A DNA stretch of 51,896 nt, from the NCBI GenBank assembly GCA_039024435.1, contig JBCCQH010000050.1:1-51896 (forward strand). Direction: 5' to 3'. Below are positions 1 to 8,135 of this stretch, one piece after another. The position numbers were made by a program, and so were the translations under genes. This DNA comes from JBCCQH01 sp039024435. Lineage in GTDB: Bacteria > Bacteroidota > Bacteroidia > J057 > JADKCL01. Position 1 is the stretch's first letter. Every line of letters starts with the position of its first letter. A model generated the notes under the pieces. The model saw nothing but the letters and a program-made list of their open reading frames with translations. It made no database searches and was not told the DNA's origin.

Positions 1-399
1 CGCGCGTACTTTCCGGTGCTTGCCGAAATCGGACAAGGCACCTACAAAATGAAGTTTTGGACGCGAATTTCCCCGCTGTCCGGCGTTTTGGGCCGCAGCA
101 TGATCCAAAACCTCGGACCAAATACCGGCAAAAAATACACCTCGCCCCCCGCCTTTCGGCCCCGCCTCAGCCAAGTCACAGTCGACATTGTCCCCCGCTA
201 CCGCGCAATGCACACCGAGCTCATCGCCTTGCTCGACCGACTGGACCCCACTGATCTGCACCGCTTGCGCATCGCTTCCCCGGCCAGCAGCTTCATCACC
301 TACTCGTTGCGCGACGCCCTCCGCATCGTTGATGTCCACGAAGCGCGCCACCTCCAGCAAGCTGAGCGCCTGCAAAAGCACCCCGATTTTCCCCACTGA
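1..399 (+). CDS. DinB-like protein, C-terminal part (5' end outside window)
   Basis: The frame is open to the left edge, so the start lies outside the window; 132 codons are visible. The C-terminal helix VDVHEARHLQQAER matches the last helix of DinB/YfiT-type four-helix proteins, where closely spaced histidines bind a metal ion. Members act as metal-dependent hydrolases or thiol transferases, but many have no known substrate. The stop codon (397-399) lies inside the left terminal repeat of a small MITE-like element (396-471), so the native C-terminus may have been altered by the insertion. Family assignment rests on this one helix and is moderate; substrate and role cannot be inferred. Confidence 0.6.
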   Translation, partial: RAYFPVLAEIGQGTYKMKFWTRISPLSGVLGRSMIQNLGPNTGKKYTSPPAFRPRLSQVTVDIVPRYRAMHTELIALLDRLDPTDLHRLRIASPASSFITYSLRDALRIVDVHEARHLQQAERLQKHPDFPH

Positions 400-471
400 G
401 CGGCGGTTCAAATGCAATTCTGCGATTTTCCTATCGCAAATTTCACAAGTCAATATTAAACCGCGGCTGAG
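396..471. mobile_element. Short MITE-like element, copy 1 (76 bp)
   Basis: It begins CTGAGCGGCGGTTCAAAT and ends as the inverted version of CTCAGCCGCGGTTTAAT, giving imperfect terminal inverted repeats. The left part (AATTCTGCGATTTT) matches the ends of the longer copies at 21707-21876 and 51753-51896. The centre found in those copies is missing, so this is an internally deleted relative. It encodes no transposase. It contributes the stop codon of the upstream DinB-like gene. Confidence 0.55.
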
Positions 472-474
472 ACC

Positions 475-519
475 AAAAAAAATTGCCCATGGACCCTCAC
501 AAGGAAGTCAATGGGCAAT
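475..519 (-). terminator. Rho-independent terminator of the 540-986 lipoprotein gene
   Basis: Inverted repeat ATTGCCCAT (482-490) / ATGGGCAAT (511-519). Read on the minus strand it is followed by a run of eight T (plus-strand A run 475-482). It lies 20 bp beyond the stop codon of the minus-strand lipoprotein gene. Confidence 0.75.
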
Positions 520-539
520 GCAGGCACCAGTCGGAAGGA

Positions 540-986
540 TCAGTTCTCCGGCACGAGTTCCACCTGGTAGGAGTTCGTTTCGCTGCCTTCCACTTCGGTA
601 TAGGTCACCCACAACTCATCTTCCTTGAGCTTGCGGATGGTCCATTCGAAGTCAAATGACAACAAACCCGTTCCCTCATCGACGAGGTTCATCCGGATGA
701 TGGTATTGTCGTCATTGAAGCTCCAATCGCCGACCAGCGTGTAGGGAATGCCGATCCAGGTGCGCTGAAAATTCACGTCGTTGCCCCCTTTGGTAAACGT
801 AATCGAGGTGAAATCGCTCAAGCTGGAGCTCACCTCGCCGTTTACGACCGCGCGGCTGACGATCCAGGTATTGGCGACGCGCTCTTCACGCGGGGTAAAA
901 CTGATCAGTGGTCCTTCCTCGTACTTGCAGGAGGAAAGTCCGAGAACGAGCAGCAGAAAAAGGGCAGAAAACTTTATGGATTTCAT
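540..986 (-). CDS. Small lipoprotein, lipocalin-like
   Basis: 148 residues. The start at 986 is chosen because it gives a lipoprotein signal peptide (MKSIKFSALFLLLVLGLSSC) with the lipobox cysteine at residue 20; the frame is open further upstream but without a signal sequence. The mature part has the beta-rich pattern of Bacteroidota lipocalin-like lipoproteins: NTWIVSRAV near the start, then paired strands such as GDWSFNDDNTIIRMN, FEWTIRKLKEDELWVTY and SYQVELVPE. Function is unknown; such proteins sit on the periplasmic side of a membrane. A TATCTTTG promoter element lies 18 bp upstream and a terminator follows, so it is probably transcribed alone. Confidence 0.8.
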   Translation of the reverse strand: MKSIKFSALFLLLVLGLSSCKYEEGPLISFTPREERVANTWIVSRAVVNGEVSSSLSDFTSITFTKGGNDVNFQRTWIGIPYTLVGDWSFNDDNTIIRMNLVDEGTGLLSFDFEWTIRKLKEDELWVTYTEVEGSETNSYQVELVPEN

Positions 987-1003
987 TTTTTCGGTATTTG
1001 CGG

Positions 1004-1011
1004 CAAAGATA
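1004..1011 (-). promoter_or_regulatory. Bacteroidota -7 promoter element
   Basis: TATCTTTG on the minus strand, a perfect match to TAnnTTTG. It is placed to start a transcript about 10 bp before the lipoprotein start codon at 986. No clear -33 element was seen. Confidence 0.6.
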
Positions 1012-1047
1012 CACCAAACCGAATTTAAATCCGCCGGACTGCTCCGT

Positions 1048-1755
1048 TTATCCGATGGGAATCGGCGTAAATTGGTAGGACGTGCGATCCGGATGCTCCT
1101 CAAAACTCAAGGCAAAAGTTCCGGGGCGCTCGCCTTGGTACGACTTGCCCGCCGCCAGTTCGTTCAAGCTTTGGCCGCGGGAATTCATGCGCACCTGCTG
1201 GAGATAATTGCCGAAATCTTTCCGGACCTCCTCGGCATCCGGCGAAAGAGAAATCATCGTTTGCGGGGGCAATTCGTTGCTTTTCATCTTGAGGGCCGCT
1301 TCCACCATGACGTCAAAGTACCAGGAATTGGTCAGGCGGGCGGCGAGGGTCACGAGCCCATCCATGTAGGGCAAAAGCGGGCTGTCGACCGGATTGGACG
1401 GGTCAAAGGACACGTTCATGCCCAAAGTTTTTTGCCAATCGGCGCGCTCACCGTGCTCGTCATTGGCGCTGACTCCATAAAAGCCAATCGTATAACTGAT
1501 CAATTGGGTGCCTTCGGCGACGTTGTCCGCCCGCAAAAACAGATTTTCCTGCAGGACTTGATCCGGAACTTGCGTGATCAGGCGGGCAAAAACACTCTCG
1601 TCGGCTTCCACCGCCAAAGCCGAGGTCCGCACGCCGGGAAATCCACCGGCGCCGTTCCGGACCAGTGTTCCTTCTTTATAGGCTTTGATAAAAATGGCCG
1701 GCTCATTCGGCAAGCCTACAGACAGGACAATCAATTCGATTTCGTTGCGTTCCAT
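1048..1755 (-). CDS. Conserved hypothetical protein
   Basis: 235 residues from the ATG at 1755 (MERNEIELIVLSVGLP); the frame extends 14 codons further up, but the internal start fits better. There is no signal peptide or membrane segment, so it is probably cytoplasmic. The N-terminal half alternates strands (IELIVLSVG, PAIFIKAYKEGTL, LISYTIGFYGVSA). A later stretch reads DGLVTLAARLTNSWYFDVMVEAALKMKSN and the middle to C-terminal part is mostly helical. I do not recognise the family. It is followed 61 bp later by the lipoprotein gene, which has its own promoter, so co-transcription is not required. Confidence 0.65.
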   Translation of the reverse strand: MERNEIELIVLSVGLPNEPAIFIKAYKEGTLVRNGAGGFPGVRTSALAVEADESVFARLITQVPDQVLQENLFLRADNVAEGTQLISYTIGFYGVSANDEHGERADWQKTLGMNVSFDPSNPVDSPLLPYMDGLVTLAARLTNSWYFDVMVEAALKMKSNELPPQTMISLSPDAEEVRKDFGNYLQQVRMNSRGQSLNELAAGKSYQGERPGTFALSFEEHPDRTSYQFTPIPIG

Positions 1756-1904
1756 TTCGTTATTTGTTATTGGGTTCAAGAATTTTTGCGACCGCACTCC
1801 TCACAAAAATCACCGCTCACCTAAGCTCATCCCGGGACAATTTACCCGTACTTCGGCCCGGTCGCCGATTCGGCTTCGAAGTTAATAATTCTGCCATTTT
1901 TTCC

Positions 1905-1912
1905 TATCTTTC
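1905..1912 (+). promoter_or_regulatory. Candidate -7 element for the AraC-type regulator
   Basis: TATCTTTC, one mismatch from TAnnTTTG. It lies in the 177 bp between the divergent genes starting at 1755 (minus) and 1933 or later (plus). If used, the regulator transcript would start near 1920. Confidence 0.35.
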
Positions 1913-1932
1913 CTTGTGATGGTTACGCGATT

Positions 1933-4068
1933 TTGCCGAATTCTGCGGACAGAATTCCTCCCTGTTCGCCCTCCGCGATTTCTCAATCCCGCCGGTCCGG
2001 GTCGCCCGATTCCGAAACAAAAACCACCCTTGACCGATGGAGTTACGGAAAACGCGGTGGCGAAGCGCCAACCCAAACCAACCGCAAAATACTTCGAGGA
2101 TCTGACTTGAACATCTTTCTCTCCACCGGCAAGGCAGTTTCTTTGGGCGTCCGTTCGCAGCCCGCGGCGGTCGGAACCGCCGCACACCGGCAGGTATGGC
2201 GCCGCAAAGGAGGGGCTTTGCTTCTGTTTTGCTTGGCGGCACTGGCCCTTCCGGCGCAGATCCGGCTGACCATCGCCAGCCTTCCCGCCAACACTCCGGA
2301 GTTGGACACCCTCTACCTTACCGGGGATTTTAACGACTGGGATCCGGCCCACCCCAATTTTGCCCTGGCCCGCAACGCCAAGGGCGCCTTCGAAATTGCT
2401 CTGGATACGGTGCGCCCACCCTTCGAGTACAAATTTACCCGGGGGAGTTGGGAGACGGTGGAAGGTGACTCGCTGGGCAATGCCTTGAACAACCGCCGCC
2501 TGGAAGCCCTGCCGTCGGAACGCAACCGCCCGGTGATCGCCCATTCGGTGGCGAGCTGGGAGGACATGCCCCTGCGCCAGGAGCGCATGTGGGTCCGGAT
2601 CGAGGTCGAGGAGATTCCCCGCAATACGCCTCCCGATGCCCCCATCTACGCCGTAGGCAATTTCAATTCCTGGCACCCGGGCGATCCCAAATACCGGCTG
2701 AAAAAGCTGACCGATAGCACCTGGACGGTGCAGGTTCCGCTCTACGGGAACATATTGGAGTACAAATTTACCCGGGGAAACTGGGAGACCGTGGAGGGCC
2801 GGAGCAATGGCCGGGCCCGCTACAACCGCGAATTTCGCCCCCAGCCTGGGGAACAAAATGCCGTCGTCCAAACCAGCATTGAAACCTGGGAAGACCTTTC
2901 CGGCAGTCCGATCAATACCTTTACCTTTTTCTGGCTGCTGGCGGCGGTGGTGGGGATTTTGCTGGTCATTGCCATCAATACACTGCAGAACAACAACTCC
3001 GCGGCCAATCGGGTGCTCTCGGTGCTCGTGCTGATCATTTCCCTGGCCCTGTTCGGCCGGGTCGCCGTGTACGACCGGGACATCTTCCAGGCGTATCCCA
3101 AGCTGTTGCTGGTGCCGGATATCATCTATTTTCTCTATGCCCCGATCTTTCTGCTCTACATCCGTACCCTGTTGCTGCCCACCCCGGCCCACCGTCGCCA
3201 CCGGATATGGTGGCACTTTTTGCCCTTTGGGCTGCACGTCCTGGCTTACCTGCCGCTCATATTGATGCCGGCGGGCAGCTTTATTTTCCGGAATACCGAC
3301 CAGGATTTGCATCCTTGGTTTGTGCTTTCGGGCGGCATCGCCCTGGTCTACAACCTGGGGTATTGGGGGTACTTGCGCCGGCTGATCCGCGCATTTCAGC
3401 GGGATTCCGAAGAGAACTTCGCCTTTGAACAAAACCTCAGTTTCCTCAATACGGTCATGGTCCTCAAAGCGGTGTGTCTGGGCCTTTGGCTCCTGGCCTA
3501 TCTGATCGGTGGGCTCGACCAATTGGTGGAGCGGGACCTGGGTGGGATCACTGATCGCCTGACCGACGTCCTGTTCATCGCCTTTTCCCTAACCGTGTTT
3601 TGTCTCGGGTACTTTGCGATGCGGGAACCGGAAATTTTTCAAGTGCCTCCGCTTTCCGAGGACGCGGCGGAATCGGCTCCGGAAAGCCTGCCCGATCCAG
3701 AAAGCACGGATTTCGGGCGGGAAATGAACCAGATCCGCCAACTCATGGAAGCCGAGCGGCCCTGGCTCAATCCCAAACTGAGCCTGGCCGAACTGGCCAC
3801 GGCATCCGAAATGCGCCTGCACGACCTCTCCCGGGTGATCAACCTGGGATTTGGCATGAATTTCAATGACCTGGTGAATTCGTACCGCGTCGAAGCCTTC
3901 AAAGAGCGGGTTTTGCAACCGGAATACCAGCAGCACACTTTCCTCGCCATCGCTCTGATGGTCGGATTCAATTCCAAAACGGCTTTCAACCGAGCTTTCA
4001 AAAAACACGCGGGGATGACCCCACGCGATTTTCTCAAAACCGAGGCCGAAACCAAAGAGCGAAAATAA
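1933..4068 (+). CDS. Membrane-bound AraC-family regulator with two glycogen-binding-like domains
   Basis: Up to 711 residues. The start is uncertain: the first ~90 residues look non-protein-like, and TTG codons at 2107 or 2143 would put a signal-like segment (ALLLFCLAALALPAQ) near the N-terminus. Two tandem E-set/CBM48-like domains follow (about 123-209 and 220-320), each with G(D/N)FN(D/S)W and YKFTRG(S/N)WETVEG, the hallmark of AMPK/glycogen-binding folds. Seven hydrophobic segments span about 329-575. The C-terminus (about 600-705) is an AraC-type helix-turn-helix ending SKTAFNRAFKKHAGMTPRDF. The order suggests a one-component sensor: glucan bound in the periplasm, DNA bound in the cytoplasm. 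The next gene is a secreted alpha-amylase, the likely target (inference). Confidence 0.85.
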   Translation: MPNSADRIPPCSPSAISQSRRSGSPDSETKTTLDRWSYGKRGGEAPTQTNRKILRGSDLNIFLSTGKAVSLGVRSQPAAVGTAAHRQVWRRKGGALLLFCLAALALPAQIRLTIASLPANTPELDTLYLTGDFNDWDPAHPNFALARNAKGAFEIALDTVRPPFEYKFTRGSWETVEGDSLGNALNNRRLEALPSERNRPVIAHSVASWEDMPLRQERMWVRIEVEEIPRNTPPDAPIYAVGNFNSWHPGDPKYRLKKLTDSTWTVQVPLYGNILEYKFTRGNWETVEGRSNGRARYNREFRPQPGEQNAVVQTSIETWEDLSGSPINTFTFFWLLAAVVGILLVIAINTLQNNNSAANRVLSVLVLIISLALFGRVAVYDRDIFQAYPKLLLVPDIIYFLYAPIFLLYIRTLLLPTPAHRRHRIWWHFLPFGLHVLAYLPLILMPAGSFIFRNTDQDLHPWFVLSGGIALVYNLGYWGYLRRLIRAFQRDSEENFAFEQNLSFLNTVMVLKAVCLGLWLLAYLIGGLDQLVERDLGGITDRLTDVLFIAFSLTVFCLGYFAMREPEIFQVPPLSEDAAESAPESLPDPESTDFGREMNQIRQLMEAERPWLNPKLSLAELATASEMRLHDLSRVINLGFGMNFNDLVNSYRVEAFKERVLQPEYQQHTFLAIALMVGFNSKTAFNRAFKKHAGMTPRDFLKTEAETKERK

Positions 4069-4159
4069 AGGGGGGAATCTCTCATTTTGCGCCCCTTTTT
4101 CGGAAAAGATTGCCCCCCCTCCGACTTCCTACCCAGGATTGATTACCAGGGACTTACGC

Positions 4160-4181
4160 GGTCCACATTATAAAGTGGCCC
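4160..4181. promoter_or_regulatory. Dyad upstream of the amylase gene, possible operator
   Basis: Interrupted palindrome GG-t-CCAC-ATTATAAA-GTGG-c-CC, 108 bp before the amylase start and 91 bp after the regulator stop. A TATGATTTG stretch at 4211-4219 could be an imperfect -7 element. No binding evidence is available. Confidence 0.35.
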
Positions 4182-4288
4182 TTCAAAATCCGGGGGAGAG
4201 CGCCCCGATTTATGATTTGCCACGAAACGTGCAAGCGAAATGAGCATCTTGGTTTCGAAAAAAAATCCAACCCCTAAATCCTTAAACT

Positions 4289-6328
4289 ATGGTCAAGCGT
4301 TTAGCAATCTTTTTACTCGTACTCTTTCCGGCCTTCCTGGCCTCCACCGCCCAAAACGATACCCGGGTCATGATCCAAGGGTTCAATTGGGAATCCCACA
4401 GCAATTCCGGTCCCTGGTACAATGTCGTCAAGAACAATGCCGCCGACCTCGGTGCTTCCGGAATCGATATGATTTGGATGCCGCCTCCCAGCGATGCGGC
4501 CGCTCCCCAAGGCTACCTCCCGCGCGAACTCTACGATGTGAGCACGCCCTACGGCACCCAAGCCCAACTGCAAAGCTGCATCAATGACCTGCACGCCCAG
4601 GGCATCGAGGTCCTGGCCGACATCGTCATCAACCACCGTGTGGGTTCCACCAACTGGGCCGATTTCCAAAATCCCACCTGGGGCTGCTGGGCGGTCACCC
4701 AAAACGATGAATGGGGCAGCAACGGGGGCAATCCCTGCGGGGGCTACGACACCGGCGACAACTACCACGCCGCCCGCGACATCGACCACACCAACGCAAC
4801 CGTCCGCAACAGCATCAGCGCGTGGATGAACTGGCTCAAGAACACCATCGGATTTGATGGATGGCGCTACGATTATGTCCGGGGCTACTCCGGCTATTAC
4901 AACGGCGTCTACAACGATGCCACCGGCGGTTCATTTTCCGTAGGCGAACTCTGGGACAACCTCGACATCAACAATTACAATCCCCACCGCCAGCAGATCA
5001 TCAACTGGATCGACGACAGCAACGGCAAGTCCCACGCCTTTGACTTCACCACCAAAGGCATCCTGCAGGTCGCGGTCAACGGCCAACTTTGGCGCATGAG
5101 CAACAACGGTTCCGCCCCCGGCGTCATCGGCTGGTACCCTTCGCGCGCCGTGACCTTTCTGGACAACCACGACACCGGCAGCACCCAGGGCTACTGGCCC
5201 TTCCCCGGCAACCGGATGATGCTCGGCTACGCCTACATCCTCACCCACCCCGGCATCCCCTGCGTATTCTGGGACCACTTCTACGATTGGGGCCTGCACG
5301 ACGACATCGCCGACATCATTGCGGTACGCAAAAACAATGGCCTGCACAGCACCAGCACCGTCGACATCAAAGCCGCTTCCGCCAACCTCTACGCCGCCGA
5401 AATAGACGGGAAAGTGGCCATGAAAATCGGATCGGGCAACTGGTCGCCCTCGGGAGCCGGCTGGACCCTGCGCGCTTCCGGCACTGACTACGCCGTCTGG
5501 GACAAAGGCTCAAATAGCTGCCAGGGCGGCTTGACCATTCACTTCAAAAACACCAGCAACTGGAGTACCCCCACGATCTACTTCTGGGGCAATACTCCCG
5601 CCGGAGCTTCCACTAACTGGCCCGGTGAAGCCATGAACAATGACGGCAACGGATGGTACAGCTACACGATTGCCTGCGCCAACTGCTCCAACCTCATCTT
5701 TAGCAACAACGGTGCTTCCCAAAGCGCCAACCTCAACCGCTGCGGCGAAGGCTGGTATGACGGCTCCTGGCACAGCAGCAACCCGGACAACAACGCCGGC
5801 GGGGGCGATCTGATCGTGCATTTCCGCCCGATTACCTACAGCAACCCCAAAATCTACTTTTGGAATGTGACTCCGAGCGGAGCCACCACCAGTTGGCCCG
5901 GTGTGAACATGGTCTCCGAAGGCAATGGCTGGTACCGCTACACCTTCACCGGCGCTACTTGTGCCAACTTCATCTTCAGCAACAACGGCGCCGGCCAAAG
6001 CCCCGATCTCAACTCCTGCACCGAAGTCTGGTACGAAAACGGCAGCTTCAAAGCCCACCGCGACCAGCAACCGGTCCCCAGCGATCCGACCTTGGTGACG
6101 GCGTATCCGCAACCGGCCCATGCGGTCCTGAACCTCGAAATCGATCCCATCATCGGTGCCCAACGCCTGGAACTGTTCGATCTGATCGGCCGCATCGTTT
6201 GGAACCAGGACCTGGAAGGAGATCCCACGGTCCGCATCAACGTGCGAAATCTTGACTCCGGAACGTACTTTTACCGGATCCGCGGAGAAGCGGGAATCCA
6301 CTCGGGTAAAACTACGATACACCACTGA
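4289..6328 (+). CDS. Secreted plant-type alpha-amylase (GH13) with two starch-binding modules
   Basis: 679 residues. Signal peptide 1-21 (cleavage after STA). The GH13 barrel has the conserved regions DIVINH (111-116), GWRYDYV with nucleophile D195, VGELWD with acid/base E220 and FLDNHD with D295. QGFNWES, GYWPFP and the C-terminal sheet GSGNWSPSGAGWTL are the signature of the plant/archaeal-like subfamily (GH13_6). Two CBM26-like modules follow (about 413-500 and 507-595), each with IYFW, NWPG or SWPG, GNGWY and FSNNGA. The end (about 605-679) is a T9SS type A sorting domain (AYPQPAHAVLNLE, SGTYFYRI), so it is exported to the surface or medium. It cleaves alpha-1,4 bonds in starch. A strong terminator follows. 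Confidence 0.95.
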   Translation: MVKRLAIFLLVLFPAFLASTAQNDTRVMIQGFNWESHSNSGPWYNVVKNNAADLGASGIDMIWMPPPSDAAAPQGYLPRELYDVSTPYGTQAQLQSCINDLHAQGIEVLADIVINHRVGSTNWADFQNPTWGCWAVTQNDEWGSNGGNPCGGYDTGDNYHAARDIDHTNATVRNSISAWMNWLKNTIGFDGWRYDYVRGYSGYYNGVYNDATGGSFSVGELWDNLDINNYNPHRQQIINWIDDSNGKSHAFDFTTKGILQVAVNGQLWRMSNNGSAPGVIGWYPSRAVTFLDNHDTGSTQGYWPFPGNRMMLGYAYILTHPGIPCVFWDHFYDWGLHDDIADIIAVRKNNGLHSTSTVDIKAASANLYAAEIDGKVAMKIGSGNWSPSGAGWTLRASGTDYAVWDKGSNSCQGGLTIHFKNTSNWSTPTIYFWGNTPAGASTNWPGEAMNNDGNGWYSYTIACANCSNLIFSNNGASQSANLNRCGEGWYDGSWHSSNPDNNAGGGDLIVHFRPITYSNPKIYFWNVTPSGATTSWPGVNMVSEGNGWYRYTFTGATCANFIFSNNGAGQSPDLNSCTEVWYENGSFKAHRDQQPVPSDPTLVTAYPQPAHAVLNLEIDPIIGAQRLELFDLIGRIVWNQDLEGDPTVRINVRNLDSGTYFYRIRGEAGIHSGKTTIHH

Positions 6329-6372
6329 TTTTCAATTATTTAACCAAACAAAAATCCTCCTTATTCCTTCGT

Positions 6373-6408
6373 AAAAGTTTTGGGCGCTCAGGCGCCCAAA
6401 ACTTTTTA
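6373..6408 (+). terminator. Strong terminator after the amylase gene
   Basis: Perfect 15-bp stem AAAAGTTTTGGGCGC (6373-6387) / GCGCCCAAAACTTTT (6392-6406) with a TCAG tetraloop. The A-rich and T-rich ends make it usable from both strands. It lies 45 bp after the amylase stop. Confidence 0.85.
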
Positions 6409-6491
6409 GTGAAAATATCATTCAAAATTCGAACCATATCACCCTTGAAAGCGTTACTATCACAAACTAGATTCACCATACTACACATGCT

Positions 6492-7274
6492 ATGAATAGA
6501 AATCCATTGTTATATTCCGTGATTGCAGTGTTGGTCTTAGCATCTTTTTCAAGTTGTACGATTGTGAGGCCCGGAGAAGTAGGGGTAAAGTCGACCTTGG
6601 GAAAACTGAAAGAACGAACCTATGATCCCGGCGTAGTGGCCTTCAATCCATTTGTCACCCGGGTACTGAAATTGCCCACTCGCACCGTCAACCGTGAGGT
6701 GCGCCTGAATCTTCCCTCTCGGGAAGGTCTCAACATCAACTCCGAAATTTCCATCCTTTACCACATTGAGTCCACTATGGCTCCGCAAGTGGTGTCCGAA
6801 GTCGGACCGAACTACGAGGAAGTCATGATTCTGAGCGTATTCCGTTCGGGAGCGGCGGACGTCTGTTCCCGCTACCTCGCCAAGGACATGCACTCGGGCC
6901 GGCGGGCCGAAATCGAAACGGAAATTCGGAATCACATGGACAGTCTGCTGGCTCCGCGCGGATTCGTGATCGAATCGGTGCTCATGAAAAGCATTCAGTT
7001 GCCTCCTGGCCTCTACACGGCCATCGAAGACAAGCTGGAAGCCGAGCAGGAAGCCCAGCGCATGGAATTTGAATTGCAGCGCGAGCGCATGGAAGCGCAA
7101 CGGCAGTCCATCAAAGCCCAGGGCGTACGCGACGCCCAGAAGATTCTCTCTGAAGGTCTTTCGGAAGAAATCATCAAGTGGCGCAGCTTGGAGGTACTGG
7201 AAAATCTCTCCAGTTCCCCCAATGCGAAGCTGATCATTACCGACGGCAACGCCCCGGTGCTGCTCAACGAATAA
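6492..7274 (+). CDS. Prohibitin/SPFH-family lipoprotein
   Basis: 260 residues. A lipoprotein signal (SVIAVLVLASFSSC, cysteine at residue 22) is followed directly by the SPFH/band-7 start VRPGEVGVKSTLGKL and the core VNREVRLNLPSREGLNINSE, ILYHI and RSGAADVCSRY. A charged helix rich in E, R and Q (about 180-225) is the usual oligomerisation coiled coil. SPFH proteins form large ring or cage assemblies on membranes and organise membrane domains or protease complexes. The lipid anchor would place this one on the periplasmic side rather than in the cytoplasm (inference). It stands alone between terminator-bounded neighbours; no promoter was recognised. Confidence 0.85.
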   Translation: MNRNPLLYSVIAVLVLASFSSCTIVRPGEVGVKSTLGKLKERTYDPGVVAFNPFVTRVLKLPTRTVNREVRLNLPSREGLNINSEISILYHIESTMAPQVVSEVGPNYEEVMILSVFRSGAADVCSRYLAKDMHSGRRAEIETEIRNHMDSLLAPRGFVIESVLMKSIQLPPGLYTAIEDKLEAEQEAQRMEFELQRERMEAQRQSIKAQGVRDAQKILSEGLSEEIIKWRSLEVLENLSSSPNAKLIITDGNAPVLLNE

Positions 7275-7435
7275 GCATAACCTACATCATTCTCAATACT
7301 TCGAAAGTCGTTCTTTAACCTAAACCGTTCTTTATCCTAAATCTGACTAAAATTGCAGAATATTCACCTATACTGACCTCACCCGTGGTGGGGTCAGTTT
7401 CTTTTTGTTACGGGATTTCATCATTGTAAATGGCT

Positions 7436-7443
7436 TACCTTTG
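7436..7443 (+). promoter_or_regulatory. Bacteroidota -7 promoter element
   Basis: TACCTTTG, a perfect TAnnTTTG, 24 bp before the ATG of the lipoprotein gene at 7468. A TTG at 7424-7426 is too close for a standard -33 element. Confidence 0.55.
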
Positions 7444-7467
7444 CCGCACAATTTAACTTTTCGCACT

Positions 7468-8103
7468 ATGAGGATATCCATTCTGGTGAGCGCAATCTTG
7501 GGGCTGCTGTGGCTAACCGGTTGCGCCGGAGATTCCGATGCGGGAGAGAGGGCCAGTACCCCCACTGCTGCGCCCACTCCCACTCCGCAACCGCCCGGCG
7601 TCGACGACATCGAAAGCGCCACCGATGCGTTTGCCGAACGGGTGTTCCCCGATTTCTCGCCGACCAAGATGGACCCCATGGATGCCTTTCCGCGGTTTCA
7701 GGCCGCCACCGGCCAAGCCTTTCGCCGCCTCCAGCGCAAGCAACCGATTGACGCCAAAGTCGGCCGCACCTATCCCCGAATTTTACTCAAGAGCTACCGC
7801 TTTCCCAGCGCGGAAGATCTGGAAAAGGAAGTCACCCTCTGGCTCAACGGTTTGGAAAACAGCGCGGACACCATTCTCCTGGGCCGATCGGTCGCCGCGG
7901 TGAAAACACCTCCCCTGCTTTGCGGCATCGCGGGCACCCACTTCTGGATGGTGCAGTCGGCTTGCATTTACGAAACGGGGGAATGGGAAGCCGACCAGCG
8001 GCGCTTCCGGGACGAATTGCGGGCCCGAGAGGCCAGTTACGTGTGGGAAGTGAAGTGCGGCGGCGGTGAATTGGTGTACCACACCGCGCCGGACACCGAT
8101 TGA
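7468..8103 (+). CDS. Hypothetical lipoprotein
   Basis: 211 residues from the ATG at 7468, the only start that yields a lipoprotein signal (MRISILVSAILGLLWLTGC, cysteine at residue 19). A proline/threonine-rich linker follows (TPTAAPTPTPQPPG). The remaining domain begins VDDIESATDAFAERVFPDF and contains RTYPRILLKSYRFPSAEDLEKEVTLWLNGLEN and paired cysteines (LLCGIAG, QSACIYE) plus a late KCGGGE. I do not recognise the family. The promoter at 7436 suggests it is transcribed alone. It converges with the M23 peptidase gene, with 32 bp between the stops. Confidence 0.75.
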   Translation: MRISILVSAILGLLWLTGCAGDSDAGERASTPTAAPTPTPQPPGVDDIESATDAFAERVFPDFSPTKMDPMDAFPRFQAATGQAFRRLQRKQPIDAKVGRTYPRILLKSYRFPSAEDLEKEVTLWLNGLENSADTILLGRSVAAVKTPPLLCGIAGTHFWMVQSACIYETGEWEADQRRFRDELRAREASYVWEVKCGGGELVYHTAPDTD

Positions 8104-8135
8104 ACGGCAGTACCAATCAAGCTTTTACCATCAAG

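Noticed and set aside
1882..3522. 546-codon open frame on the minus strand antisense to the AraC-type regulator
   Set aside because: It mirrors the codon structure of a clearly conserved plus-strand protein, and its translation is rich in Q, H, R and G with no domain.
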